Of a stretch of 64,000 nucleotides of DNA, positions 21,579-28,963 are shown in pieces. Origin of the DNA: Gordonia iterans (GTDB lineage Bacteria > Actinomycetota > Actinomycetes > Mycobacteriales > Mycobacteriaceae). The translations under genes were made by a program, and so were the position numbers. Position 1 is the first letter of the stretch. Each line of letters starts with the position of its first letter. Under the pieces are notes generated by a model, which saw only the letters and a program-made list of their open reading frames with translations, ran no database searches and had not been told where the DNA came from. The stretch lies in contig NZ_CP027433.1 of the NCBI RefSeq assembly GCF_002993285.1, positions 2,294,001 to 2,358,000 of the forward strand, written 5' to 3'.

Positions 21579-23408
21579 TCAGACTGCCTGTGCCAGGAGC
21601 CGGGCGAGGATCTGTTCGACGCCCGAGGGCGGGTCGACCGGGACTCTTCCCCCGGATCGGGGACGGCCCGTAGTGGTCGAGGATCCTCGGGTGGTCCGAG
21701 GTCGTCGGGATCCCCGAAGTCCTCGAGTGGTCCAGAATCTTCGGGTGACCCGGGGCGCGTCGGGATACCCGAGATCCTCCGGTGGTCCGAGGTCCTCGGA
21801 TGGTCCGGGGTCGCCGGATGGTCCGGGGTCGCCGGATTGTCCGGGGTCGCCGGGTGGTCCGGCCGCCGCGGTTGTGGGGTGGCCGTGCCCGAGGTCGGGT
21901 GCCGGTCGTTCGGGGGCTAGGCGTTCGGGGTGGAACAGAACGTTGCTCTGCCACCGCGTGTCGCGGCCCACGGGCCGCCAGCCCACACGCCCGGCGTCGG
22001 GCCCGAAGGTCAGGACGGTCGACTCCCACTGCCCCGGGGCTTTACCGTTCATGCGGTTATGACGTCCGCACGCCCCACCCAGACGATCGACATCGGTCTG
22101 TCCGTCGTCGGTCCAGTCGGGCATATGGTGGGCTTGAGTACGGATGAACGGCACCGTGCAGCCCGGTGCGGTGCACCCCCGGTCACGGGCGAACAACGCC
22201 AACCTTTGCGCCGCCGTCGCGAACCGACTCGCCCGCCCCAAATACAGCACCTGTCCGGTGGCTTTAGAGAACACCGCCAGATACGGGACCGTGTCCGCGG
22301 CGAACTGCACCAGATCCGACACCGGAATCCGGGCACCAGTCGCCGTCCAGCCGATCCCGGCCTGCCGCGCCAGATCCTCATCAGTCACCGTCACCACCGT
22401 CTGCGACGGAATCCTCGTGGGTGCGGGCTGACCGGCCAACGCCAGGGCCCAGTCGCACAACGCTTCCAGAGCGTCATGCTGCCGCTGCCCGAGCGTCCGC
22501 ATATCCCGTTCAGCGGCGGCGGCCAGGACGGCGGGGTCCAGGCCGGGCTGGTCTGCCGCCCCACGTGGGGAGTCCGGGTCGTCGGGGTTGTTCATCCCGG
22601 CAGTGGCCCACTGATGCAGGATCACCTCCAGCTTGGCGCGCAACACGGGGGTGAGCAGGGCCCGGACTTTGCTCATCAGCTGCCGGTTCTGCGGCTGCAG
22701 ATTGAACGTGCGCCGCCGTTTACGGTCGTGGTCGTCGGCCAGGGTCCCGTCGGGGTCGAGCCACGCCAGAATCCGGTTACCCACCACCGTCACCGCGGCA
22801 GGGTCCAGACGCCGCGCCGCACCAGCGAGCATGGCCTCGGCCTTCACCCGCTCGTCATGGGTCACCGCCGACGGGAGTTTGTCCATGATCTCCGCCACCG
22901 CGGCCACATGCGCGCCGCCGGCGTCCCCGTCGGCGACCGCCGTGGCGGTCGCGGTCAGCTGTGGTTCGAGACGCTCACCAGACAGGGCGCCCATCGCACC
23001 GATGCCCTCGGCGGTGACCCGGCGCCGGCGGGCCTCACCCACACCCAGACGCGCGCCGTAGGCGTAGAGCTGGTGGACTGAGATGTGTCCGGCGGTGCGG
23101 TACACGCCACGGTCGGAGATCTCGATGTAGAGGGCGGCATCGAACACTTCGGCGCGGCGGCGGGTCTGTTCACGGGCATCGAGCAGCCCGAGCAGGCCGT
23201 CGTCGGACTCGGCGGCCACCAGTGCGGTCGCCTCGGCGGTCAGGCGCTGCTCGGCGGTGGTCTGTACTGCCAGCAGCTGGGCTGGTGAGAGGCCGGCGAG
23301 CAGCACCGCAGGATCGAACACGTCCGTGGCGTCGGTGGGGGTGGCGCGATCGGTCGCGCCCACAGCGGCGGCGGCGTCGTCGTTGTACGAGATGCCGTTG
23401 ACGGCCAT
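21579..23408 (-). CDS. DUF222/HNH endonuclease-domain protein (13E12-repeat type), copy 1
   Basis: Encodes 609 residues: a long DUF222 region followed by an HNH-type zinc/nuclease motif, GCTAPGCTVPFIRTQAHH...GACGRHNRMN, with the CxxxxC, HH and CxxH ligands intact. Such proteins are multicopy in mycolata and behave like selfish or phage-related nucleases; actual activity is unproven. Closely similar to the copy at 56.4 kb but inverted. The C-terminal 80 or so residues are copy-specific, built from 18-bp repeats (GDPGPS units) that degenerate to Arg/Thr-rich sequence. The ATG at 23408 is preferred because GGGGGAGG lies eight bases upstream; the frame runs on to 23831 only through repeats. A GTG at 23417 is the alternative start. 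Confidence 0.87.
   Translation of the reverse strand: MAVNGISYNDDAAAAVGATDRATPTDATDVFDPAVLLAGLSPAQLLAVQTTAEQRLTAEATALVAAESDDGLLGLLDAREQTRRRAEVFDAALYIEISDRGVYRTAGHISVHQLYAYGARLGVGEARRRRVTAEGIGAMGALSGERLEPQLTATATAVADGDAGGAHVAAVAEIMDKLPSAVTHDERVKAEAMLAGAARRLDPAAVTVVGNRILAWLDPDGTLADDHDRKRRRTFNLQPQNRQLMSKVRALLTPVLRAKLEVILHQWATAGMNNPDDPDSPRGAADQPGLDPAVLAAAAERDMRTLGQRQHDALEALCDWALALAGQPAPTRIPSQTVVTVTDEDLARQAGIGWTATGARIPVSDLVQFAADTVPYLAVFSKATGQVLYLGRASRFATAAQRLALFARDRGCTAPGCTVPFIRTQAHHMPDWTDDGQTDVDRLGGACGRHNRMNGKAPGQWESTVLTFGPDAGRVGWRPVGRDTRWQSNVLFHPERLAPERPAPDLGHGHPTTAAAGPPGDPGQSGDPGPSGDPGPSEDLGPPEDLGYPDAPRVTRRFWTTRGLRGSRRPRTTRGSSTTTGRPRSGGRVPVDPPSGVEQILARLLAQAV
21660..21870. repeat. degenerate 18-bp repeats encoding the tail of HNH copy 1
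   Basis: Units related to GGATGGTCCGGGGTCGCC recur through this segment, best preserved between about 21780 and 21860. They encode the GDPGPS-like tail on the minus strand. The second HNH copy lacks this tail, so the array expanded after the two copies separated. Confidence 0.7.
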
Positions 23409-23445
23409 GATGTTCACCTCCCCCGAAGTGCTGTTTCCGCTGGTC

Positions 23446-23465
23446 GAACCGGGACTTCTCGGTTC
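23446..23465. promoter_or_regulatory. leader hairpin upstream of HNH copy 1
   Basis: GAACCG and CGGTTC form a stem 38 bases upstream of the HNH start. The other HNH copy has a hairpin at the equivalent place with a different loop, and the sequences around both (CAGACACACAA upstream, GAACAGCACTTC downstream nearer the gene) are nearly identical, so the leader was duplicated with the gene. Confidence 0.4.
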
Positions 23466-23545
23466 TTCTTGTGTGTCTGAGGTCACTGTACGGCGGCCCT
23501 CTGACAATTCTGCTCTTCGCTTTGCGGGCGGGGCGTTTCGACACG

Positions 23546-23785
23546 GCGCTCGGCTGGCGCCTCGCACCGGCTCAACGAGCGAGGGGCGTTCGGCTGGCGT
23601 TTTGCACCGGCTCAACGAGCGAGGGGGGCGCTCGGCTGGCGTTTCGCACCGGCTCAACGAGCGAGGGGGGCGCTCGGCTGGCGTTTCGCACCGGCTCAAC
23701 GAGCAAGGGGGCGTTTCGACACGGCGCTCGGCTGGCGCCTCGCACCGGCTCAACGAGCGAAGGGGGCGCCTCGCACGGGCCCAAC
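23546..23785. repeat. tandem array of five ~41-43 bp units plus a partial unit
   Basis: Units centre on CTCGGCTGGCG and CACCGGCTCAACGAGCGA. Units 3 and 4 are almost identical; a TTTCGACACG spacer precedes units 1 and 5. The array lies in the 608-bp gene-free stretch upstream of HNH copy 1 (23409-24016). An open frame crosses it on both strands, but that is a by-product of the repeat period, not evidence of coding. Confidence 0.85.
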
Positions 23786-23819
23786 CCACAACAATCTGAG
23801 GGGGTGATTTCGACTCGCT

Positions 23820-23944
23820 GCGCTCGCTCAATCATCGAGAGGAGGCGCTCGCTCAATCATCGAGAGGAGGCGCTCGCTCGATCATCGAGAGGAGGCGCTC
23901 GCTCAAACGTCGAGGGAGGGCGCTCGCTCAATCACCGAGGGAGG
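23820..23944. repeat. five tandem 25-bp units of a dispersed repeat
   Basis: Units begin at 23820, 23845, 23870, 23895 and 23920, each a variant of GCGCTCGCTCAATCATCGAG plus AGGAG, with a degenerate sixth unit after them. A 36-bp stretch covering the array's first edge (23804-23839) recurs exactly, inverted, at 55093-55128, and most of it at 56283-56314. This is the second array in the gene-free stretch upstream of HNH copy 1. Confidence 0.9.
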
Positions 23945-24016
23945 ACTCAATCATCGGAGGAGGGAGCGCACCCTCAGTCATCGAAATGGAGCGCTCTACG
24001 AGCGAGCGGGCCGAGT

Positions 24017-24619
24017 TCAATACTCTTCGGGTACGGCGAACACCACGATGTTGTCGCGGTAGCCCAGCGGCGGCCCGACGAAGGGCCCGCCGCACGTCAC
24101 CAGCGCCAGAGTCTCCGGACCGTCGAGGCGATTCAACTCGCCGACCGGCAGACCGCCCTCCTTGTTCACTGCTGCGGCTTCCGTCACGCGATAGCGGTGG
24201 ACGGAACCGTCTGCGGTGGTCACCGCGACGGCGTCGTCCGCTTCGAGGTCGGCGAACCGTGCGGCGAAGCCGTCACCCTGCTCGACGTCGTCGACATGTC
24301 CCGTGATGACGATGGTCCCCGCCCCCGATCCGGGTTGTGCCGAACCGACCCACCAGCCGAGCTGTTGCACGTCTACGGGCGGCAGCAGCACCCCGTCGTC
24401 GTCGGTGTCCACCGTCTGAGTAGGCGCGGTGGCGCCGTCGACGGTCAACCGGGCGGGGGTGGAGGGCTCACCTGATTCGGCGAGAACCGGCGGGGGTAGA
24501 GATTCCTGGGCGCCCGTCTGCGACTGCGGCGCTTCCTGCGGCGAGCCGCAGGAGGTCAGCACCAGCGCTCCGACCGTCATGAGGACGATCAGCAGTCGAC
24601 GGACGACTGCGATGATCAC
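24017..24619 (-). CDS. class F-type sortase, lipoprotein-like
   Basis: Encodes 200 residues. A signal segment ends in a lipobox-like VLTSC (about residue 25), then a linker and a sortase core with catalytic histidine in VITGHVDD, cysteine in LALVTCGGPF and arginine in GYRDNIVVF. Predicted extracytoplasmic transpeptidase anchoring a surface protein. The GTG at 24619 overlaps the stop of the upstream Ser-rich secreted gene (GTGA), so the two are coupled and that protein is the first candidate partner, although it shows no LPxTG motif. Lipidated sortases are unusual; the cysteine could also be incidental. Confidence 0.83.
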   Translation of the reverse strand: MIIAVVRRLLIVLMTVGALVLTSCGSPQEAPQSQTGAQESLPPPVLAESGEPSTPARLTVDGATAPTQTVDTDDDGVLLPPVDVQQLGWWVGSAQPGSGAGTIVITGHVDDVEQGDGFAARFADLEADDAVAVTTADGSVHRYRVTEAAAVNKEGGLPVGELNRLDGPETLALVTCGGPFVGPPLGYRDNIVVFAVPEEY

Positions 24620-25197
24620 TGCGTCCGCCCGGACGGAATCTTCTTGATCGGAACCCGGCCGCGCTGCCCGGAGACGGGCGCGAATTCGAAGGTCACCCAC
24701 GACTCCTTCTGGGACACCACGATCGCGTTGAACGCCCAGGAAGAGACCAGCCGATAGCCGGCCGGGACGGCAAGCACCTCGACGCGGTACGGGCCGGGCG
24801 GCAACGCGAACGCGGAGGGCATAGTGGTGTCGGAGGTCTCGGTCGGCCGCCAGACCCGGGCCGGAACGTTCACCAGTTCACGTCCGGTCGTGATGTCGAT
24901 GGCGCGCATGTGCAGAAAGCCGTCGGCCGTCGGCGGTTCGCTGGATGGACTCGACGACGAAGGGCTCGACGACGGCACCGAACTGCTCGGCGACGACGGC
25001 ACCGACGACGACACCGATCCCGGGGGTGGATCGTCGTCGGCAGGCGACTCTTCAGAAGTACTCGCGGACGTGGAGGAACCAGGGCCGGAGGAATCGTCGC
25101 CGTCCGCGCTCGCCGGACCGCCGATCATCAACGCGCTGAGAACCAGCGCAAACACGGCCATCATCGCGAGGATCCGGCGTCGAGTAGAGGTGAGCAT
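24616..25197 (-). CDS. secreted Ser/Pro-rich protein with a SpaA/prealbumin-like domain
   Basis: Encodes 193 residues. Signal peptide (about 1-32, RRRILAMMAVFALVLSALM...ASADG), then about 60 residues of Ser/Pro/Asp-rich linker, then a small beta-rich domain. That domain contains ITTGRELVNVPARVWRP and ALPPGPYRVEVLAVPAGYRL, the pattern of SpaA/carboxypeptidase-regulatory-like domains in surface proteins. No C-terminal membrane anchor or LPxTG motif. The ATG at 25197 gives the signal peptide; the longer frame does not. Coupled to the downstream sortase gene. Probably an envelope-associated protein handled by that sortase (inference). Confidence 0.75.
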   Translation of the reverse strand: MLTSTRRRILAMMAVFALVLSALMIGGPASADGDDSSGPGSSTSASTSEESPADDDPPPGSVSSSVPSSPSSSVPSSSPSSSSPSSEPPTADGFLHMRAIDITTGRELVNVPARVWRPTETSDTTMPSAFALPPGPYRVEVLAVPAGYRLVSSWAFNAIVVSQKESWVTFEFAPVSGQRGRVPIKKIPSGRTQ

Positions 25198-25290
25198 GAC
25201 TCCGCTCGCTTCTCCCGACCCAGAGTGGGACCCGACTGTCCGGTATGTCGACGTCACGGCGCAGTGTGTTACGGCGCACAATCGCGAAGA

Positions 25291-25668
25291 TCAGTAATAG
25301 AGGTAGACCTCGGCGTTCGCGCCATCATGGCAGCGGAGAACGTACGGTTCCTTGCTGGTCTCGCTGCAGTACATCGTGAAGTCGCGCTGCAGGCTTGGGC
25401 TTCGCGCCACCACTGTCGTATTGACGCTATCCGCTTTGCCGTACTCTCTTGCGACGTTCTCGGCGAAGTCGCAGCGCGTGGCAGGTGTCGTGGCCCCGAC
25501 CCCGATGTTCAAGGACGGAATCCAGTCCTCTCCATCCTTCGTGACACCCCAGGTGGTTCGAGCTCCACACGACAGCGCATCCACGGGGGTTCCGCCCGGT
25601 ACCGGCGGCGTCGCGGAGACCCGTGACTTCGAGGTCGGCGGGTCGTAGGTGGTGATCGGAGGCGGTTG
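25291..25668 (-). pseudogene. severed extracellular domain of the neighbouring kinase
   Basis: Immediately after the TAA that ends the kinase-like gene, the same frame stays open for 125 codons, reading QPPPITTYDPPTSKSR, a proline linker, and a cysteine-rich domain (ALSCGARTTWG, TRCDFAENVA, TMYCSET, YVLRCHDG). That domain resembles extracytoplasmic C-terminal domains of mycolata membrane kinases and secreted proteins. The simplest reading is one gene broken by a C-to-T change (CAA to TAA). Alternatives are separate translation from an internal GTG at 25584, readthrough, or a sequence error. It lacks a signal peptide of its own, which argues against an independent secreted protein. Confidence 0.6.
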
Positions 25669-26907
25669 TTACTCGGTGGTGACGACCGAGCTCGACGACG
25701 GCTCGGTAGCCGAACGCTCCTCAGTCGATCCGCCGCCTCGGTTCGTCCAGAGGACCACGCCGGCCACCACGACGCCCAGCACCACCAAGATTGCGAGCAG
25801 TGAACCCCAGGGGCTCGACCCGCCGGACGGGTTCGGATCACCGACGGGAGCAGCACCCGGAACGAGCCCAGATTGGCCGTAGTGCGTGACGGGCCGTACC
25901 GGCACCGCATAGCCGCCGGCCATTCCGGCCGTCGCAGCGACGCCCGCCACGGGCGGCACGCTCTGCGCCCTGCCCTGTCCGGTGCTGGTCTGACCGGAAC
26001 TCATCTGGCCGGTGTTCGACGGAGTGCCGTACTGCCCGACCGGTCGCGTCGCGGCGGTCGGCCGGCGCTTCGCCGCCGCTTTGTGCCGGGTGCGCGACGC
26101 GGAGTCCGCGGCCCTGGACAGCGGCGCGAGCCAGGCCTCGATCCGCGGTCGAGTGCGTCGCCGGGAACTGAGACTCGTGCGCAGCAGCGCGGCGATCTCG
26201 GCCGGGGTGCCTGCCGGGAGTCGATCCGGGTCGCGGACCTGCTGGTCGCCGACCAGCAGCCGAAGCACCAGGAGTCCGAATTTGTAGGCATCGTCGGCGT
26301 CGGCCTCGTCCGGAGGTCCGGTGCCGCCGGGGGCGTCCCAGTCCGGCGTCTCCGCGGGATCGAGCGCCCGATGTCCGCCGACGATCATCGAATCACAGTC
26401 GATCAGGTACGCCTCCGGTTCCGGGTCGAACGTGTAGAGCACGTTCATCGGCGAGATGTCGCCGACCGCGATGCCGTCGTCATGCAGTTCGTGGAGTGTG
26501 GTCGCCAGATCCGCGAGCAGCAGGAATCGTTCCCGGTCCGAGAACGGCGTGCCGATCTTGGCCGCGAACTCCGGACCGTTCAGCAGGTTCTGGAGCTTCT
26601 TCTCCCGTCCGTTGGGAAGGAAGAACCGTTCCGGGATACGCGGCATCACGAAGCCGCTGAGACGCTCCGTGCCGACCGCGACCAGCTTCCGAGGGAAGGC
26701 GAGCCTCGTGCGGGTGCGCGGCGGCAGCATCTTGAAGCGGCCCGGGAACTGGTCGAGCACCGCGTAGTCGACGTCGACGCCGGAGACGTACTCTTTGTAC
26801 ACGTAGTCGGCGCCGCTCCCGTCGTCGACGATCGGGTACACGACACCCTGGCCGCCCTTGTTCAGACGTGCCCCGAGATTCAGCGACGCACGGTCAATCA
26901 CATCCAT
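25669..26907 (-). CDS. divergent protein kinase-like membrane protein (TerY-P kinase component)
   Basis: Encodes 412 residues. Kinase-like N-terminal domain with a glycine loop NKGGQGVVYP, lysine in YVYKEYV, a catalytic loop GDISPMNVLY instead of HRDxKxxN, and a metal-binding IDCDSM replacing DFG, so it belongs to a divergent kinase group whose activity needs testing. Then a linker rich in Gly/Gln/Ser/Thr, one membrane helix (SLLAILVVLGVVVAGVVLW, near residue 380) and a short outside segment ending at TAA, after which the frame continues. The ATG at 26907 is preferred (AGAGG eight bases upstream); GTG 26916 is possible. It overlaps the PP2C gene by 14 bp, and together with the vWA gene forms a vWA-phosphatase-kinase triad. 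Confidence 0.82.
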   Translation of the reverse strand: MDVIDRASLNLGARLNKGGQGVVYPIVDDGSGADYVYKEYVSGVDVDYAVLDQFPGRFKMLPPRTRTRLAFPRKLVAVGTERLSGFVMPRIPERFFLPNGREKKLQNLLNGPEFAAKIGTPFSDRERFLLLADLATTLHELHDDGIAVGDISPMNVLYTFDPEPEAYLIDCDSMIVGGHRALDPAETPDWDAPGGTGPPDEADADDAYKFGLLVLRLLVGDQQVRDPDRLPAGTPAEIAALLRTSLSSRRRTRPRIEAWLAPLSRAADSASRTRHKAAAKRRPTAATRPVGQYGTPSNTGQMSSGQTSTGQGRAQSVPPVAGVAATAGMAGGYAVPVRPVTHYGQSGLVPGAAPVGDPNPSGGSSPWGSLLAILVVLGVVVAGVVLWTNRGGGSTEERSATEPSSSSVVTTE

Positions 26908-28048
26908 CGTTCTCACCTCTCTCGGACAGCCAGAGTGCGGCCAGCGTGCGGTCGTCGTCGAAAGTGTCCTTGGCGAAGTCGACGACGTGCCCGAACTCCG
27001 TCATCGACGGCTGCGCCCTCCGGAGGACGCGGCCGAGTGCGGAGCCCAACCGGCCACCGCCCCCACCCAGGGCGTCCCATACGCCGTCCGTCCCGACCAG
27101 CAGGTACTCGTCGGCGTACAGGTCGACGCTGAACGGCTCGATGGTCGACGGCGCGAAGTAGGGGAGTGGCAGCACCTCCGACCGGGCCAGTCCGCCGGGA
27201 TCCTCGCTCTTGGCGCCGCCGAGGAACTCGAAACCGGCCTCCGAGAGCCGCACGACCGACGAGTCTCCGATCGCGACGCCCGAACCCGACAGATACTCCT
27301 GCTCCGGTTCGCCGTCTCTCATGTCCATCACCACGCAGCTGAACGTGGTCGCCGCGGCGGCGGCGAGCACATTGAGGCGCGCAAGGTCGTCGAGGCCGGG
27401 GTCGGGCGTGACGGCCTGCTCGGCGACCAACCGGACCTGGTGTGCTGCGGCACCGATCAGTGCTTCCCACGGGATGTCCGTCGCCGCGACGTCGCCGCAC
27501 TGGGTGTCGAGCCACTGCACGGCGTACCGACATGCCGCCGACGCGGCCTGGTGCGCGTGACTGGCGGCCGAGAGCCCGTCCGCCACCGCCACGACGACCC
27601 GGCGGCGCTGAGCGTCGTACAGCACCGCCACGTCGTCCTGGCGGGGCAGGCCGGTCCTGCGGTGCCCGTCGCCCCGCACCGATGCGGCCAGCATTCCGAG
27701 ACCGGCCTCGGTCCAGCCGTCGAGGACCGTGTCCGGCCGGTACACCGACCGCGCCGGACCGACGACGGGGACCGCGGTGCGCGGGACGGAGGACTCTCCG
27801 ACCACCACGGGCCGGTACGACGGCCACCCGTCCTCGACGCCGATCGCAGGGAGCTGATCGCCGGTGTGGAGCGGCACCGCGGGGCGAATAGACCAGGGAT
27901 CAGGAGATACCGGAGGAGGCGGCACGGGATGAGGTGGCGGGGCGACCGCGACCGGATCCGGAATCGCGCCGGCGCCGCCGGCCGGCTCCGCGGGCGGCGG
28001 CGTGTCGTCGTCGGGGCGTTTCGGCTTCTTCCGCAACCGCACGTTCAC
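26894..28048 (-). CDS. PP2C-family Ser/Thr phosphatase
   Basis: Encodes 384 residues. A basic start (RLRKKPKRPDDD) and proline-rich N-terminal region (about 1-60) precede a PP2C domain with metal-ligand motifs QDDVAVL, VVAVADGLS, LVGTDGVWDAL and FDDDRTLAALW. No membrane helix, so cytosolic. GTG start at 28048 overlaps the vWA gene's stop (GTGA); its own end overlaps the kinase-like gene. Predicted to reverse phosphorylation set by the adjacent kinases. The longer upstream frame is shadow of the vWA gene. Confidence 0.86.
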   Translation of the reverse strand: MNVRLRKKPKRPDDDTPPPAEPAGGAGAIPDPVAVAPPPHPVPPPPVSPDPWSIRPAVPLHTGDQLPAIGVEDGWPSYRPVVVGESSVPRTAVPVVGPARSVYRPDTVLDGWTEAGLGMLAASVRGDGHRRTGLPRQDDVAVLYDAQRRRVVVAVADGLSAASHAHQAASAACRYAVQWLDTQCGDVAATDIPWEALIGAAAHQVRLVAEQAVTPDPGLDDLARLNVLAAAAATTFSCVVMDMRDGEPEQEYLSGSGVAIGDSSVVRLSEAGFEFLGGAKSEDPGGLARSEVLPLPYFAPSTIEPFSVDLYADEYLLVGTDGVWDALGGGGGRLGSALGRVLRRAQPSMTEFGHVVDFAKDTFDDDRTLAALWLSERGENDGCD

Positions 28049-28722
28049 ACCTCGTCGATGTCGATGCGGATGAAGTCGGTCGGCGGTTCGAAGTGCAGTT
28101 GCGGTGCGACCGCGGTGTCGGCCATCGCGTTGCCGGACTGCACCACCGAGTTGGTGAGCGATGTGATGACGCTCTTGAGACCGTCCGCGGGGCTGCCGTG
28201 ACCGTCGTACCGGTGAGCCAGATTCGGGGAGGCCAGCGCGACCAGCACCTCGTCCAGCGCGTCGCCGATCCCGAACGTCAGCATGGTGGGGCGCGCGGGG
28301 ATGGCGTTCAGCCGCTCGAGGGCGCCTCGCCACTCGTGCTCCTCATCCGTCGGATAGCCGTCGGTCATCAGGAAGACGGCGGGGCGGTACACGCGATAGC
28401 CCTCGGCCTTGAGCGCGGCGACGTCCACGGGGATCTGATCGGCGAGAAGGTCGAGCATCACGCTGAAACTGGTCATGCCGTACGCCTCGAACTGCGGCAC
28501 CTCTTCGACGTACCGCAGATCCGTCGGGGGAAGCACGACGCCGGCGCCGGCGTTGAAACCGATGATCGAGAATCGCACTTTGGAGGCCGCGAACGACTCG
28601 TAGCGCATGGTCTCCAGCAGGTCCCGGATCGCCTGGTTGAGATCGTCGATGTAGAGGTCCATCGAGCCGGAGTGGTCGGCCACGAAGTAGATCGGCAGGA
28701 GGTTCCCGGCGGGCTCGGTCAT
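28045..28722 (-). CDS. TerY-like von Willebrand factor A protein
   Basis: Encodes 225 residues, almost entirely one vWA domain. Complete metal-ion adhesion site: DHSGS at residues 16-20, threonine in YGMTSF and aspartate in LMTDGYPTDEE. No signal peptide or membrane helix, so cytosolic, like TerY. vWA plus PP2C plus divergent kinase is the arrangement described as the TerY-P triad, linked by comparative genomics to tellurium/stress and surface-process systems. No TerD/TerC genes are in the window. ATG at 28722. Confidence 0.86.
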   Translation of the reverse strand: MTEPAGNLLPIYFVADHSGSMDLYIDDLNQAIRDLLETMRYESFAASKVRFSIIGFNAGAGVVLPPTDLRYVEEVPQFEAYGMTSFSVMLDLLADQIPVDVAALKAEGYRVYRPAVFLMTDGYPTDEEHEWRGALERLNAIPARPTMLTFGIGDALDEVLVALASPNLAHRYDGHGSPADGLKSVITSLTNSVVQSGNAMADTAVAPQLHFEPPTDFIRIDIDEV

Positions 28723-28963
28723 GAAACTTCTTCCGTGAGACGGGGCGGAACTGTCGGAACGAGGTCCATGAGGGCGACGAACCCCGGCCCGGGTACAGCC
28801 TCACCGGGAAACGTCTGTGCGGCAAAGGATCCCGCCACATCTGCCGATCGGCGGCACAACGGCCGCTCTGATCCCCGGCAGCCGCCTGTCGGCACTGCTG
28901 TCATCGTCACCCCCAAAACGGTTGCACACCGTAGTGTGCATGCCGCAGTCTAGCCGAGCGTCG

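Noticed and set aside
23409..23831. N-terminal extension of HNH copy 1 through the repeat region
   Set aside because: The extension is repeat-encoded (SLSRCETPAERP units); copy 2 lacks it and a strong GGGGGAGG precedes the later ATG.
23804..23944. Possible CRISPR array at the 25-bp repeats
   Set aside because: Units are directly abutting with no unique spacers, and no cas genes are present.
23471..24475. Plus-strand frame crossing both tandem arrays into the sortase antisense region
   Set aside because: Open only because the repeat periods happen to lack stops; the peptide is repetitive and the sortase strand is clearly coding.
28719..28916. 65-codon minus-strand frame from TTG 28916 whose stop overlaps the vWA start (ATGA)
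   Set aside because: The overlap is suggestive, but the composition is low-information, there is no clear ribosome binding site and nothing resembles a known family.
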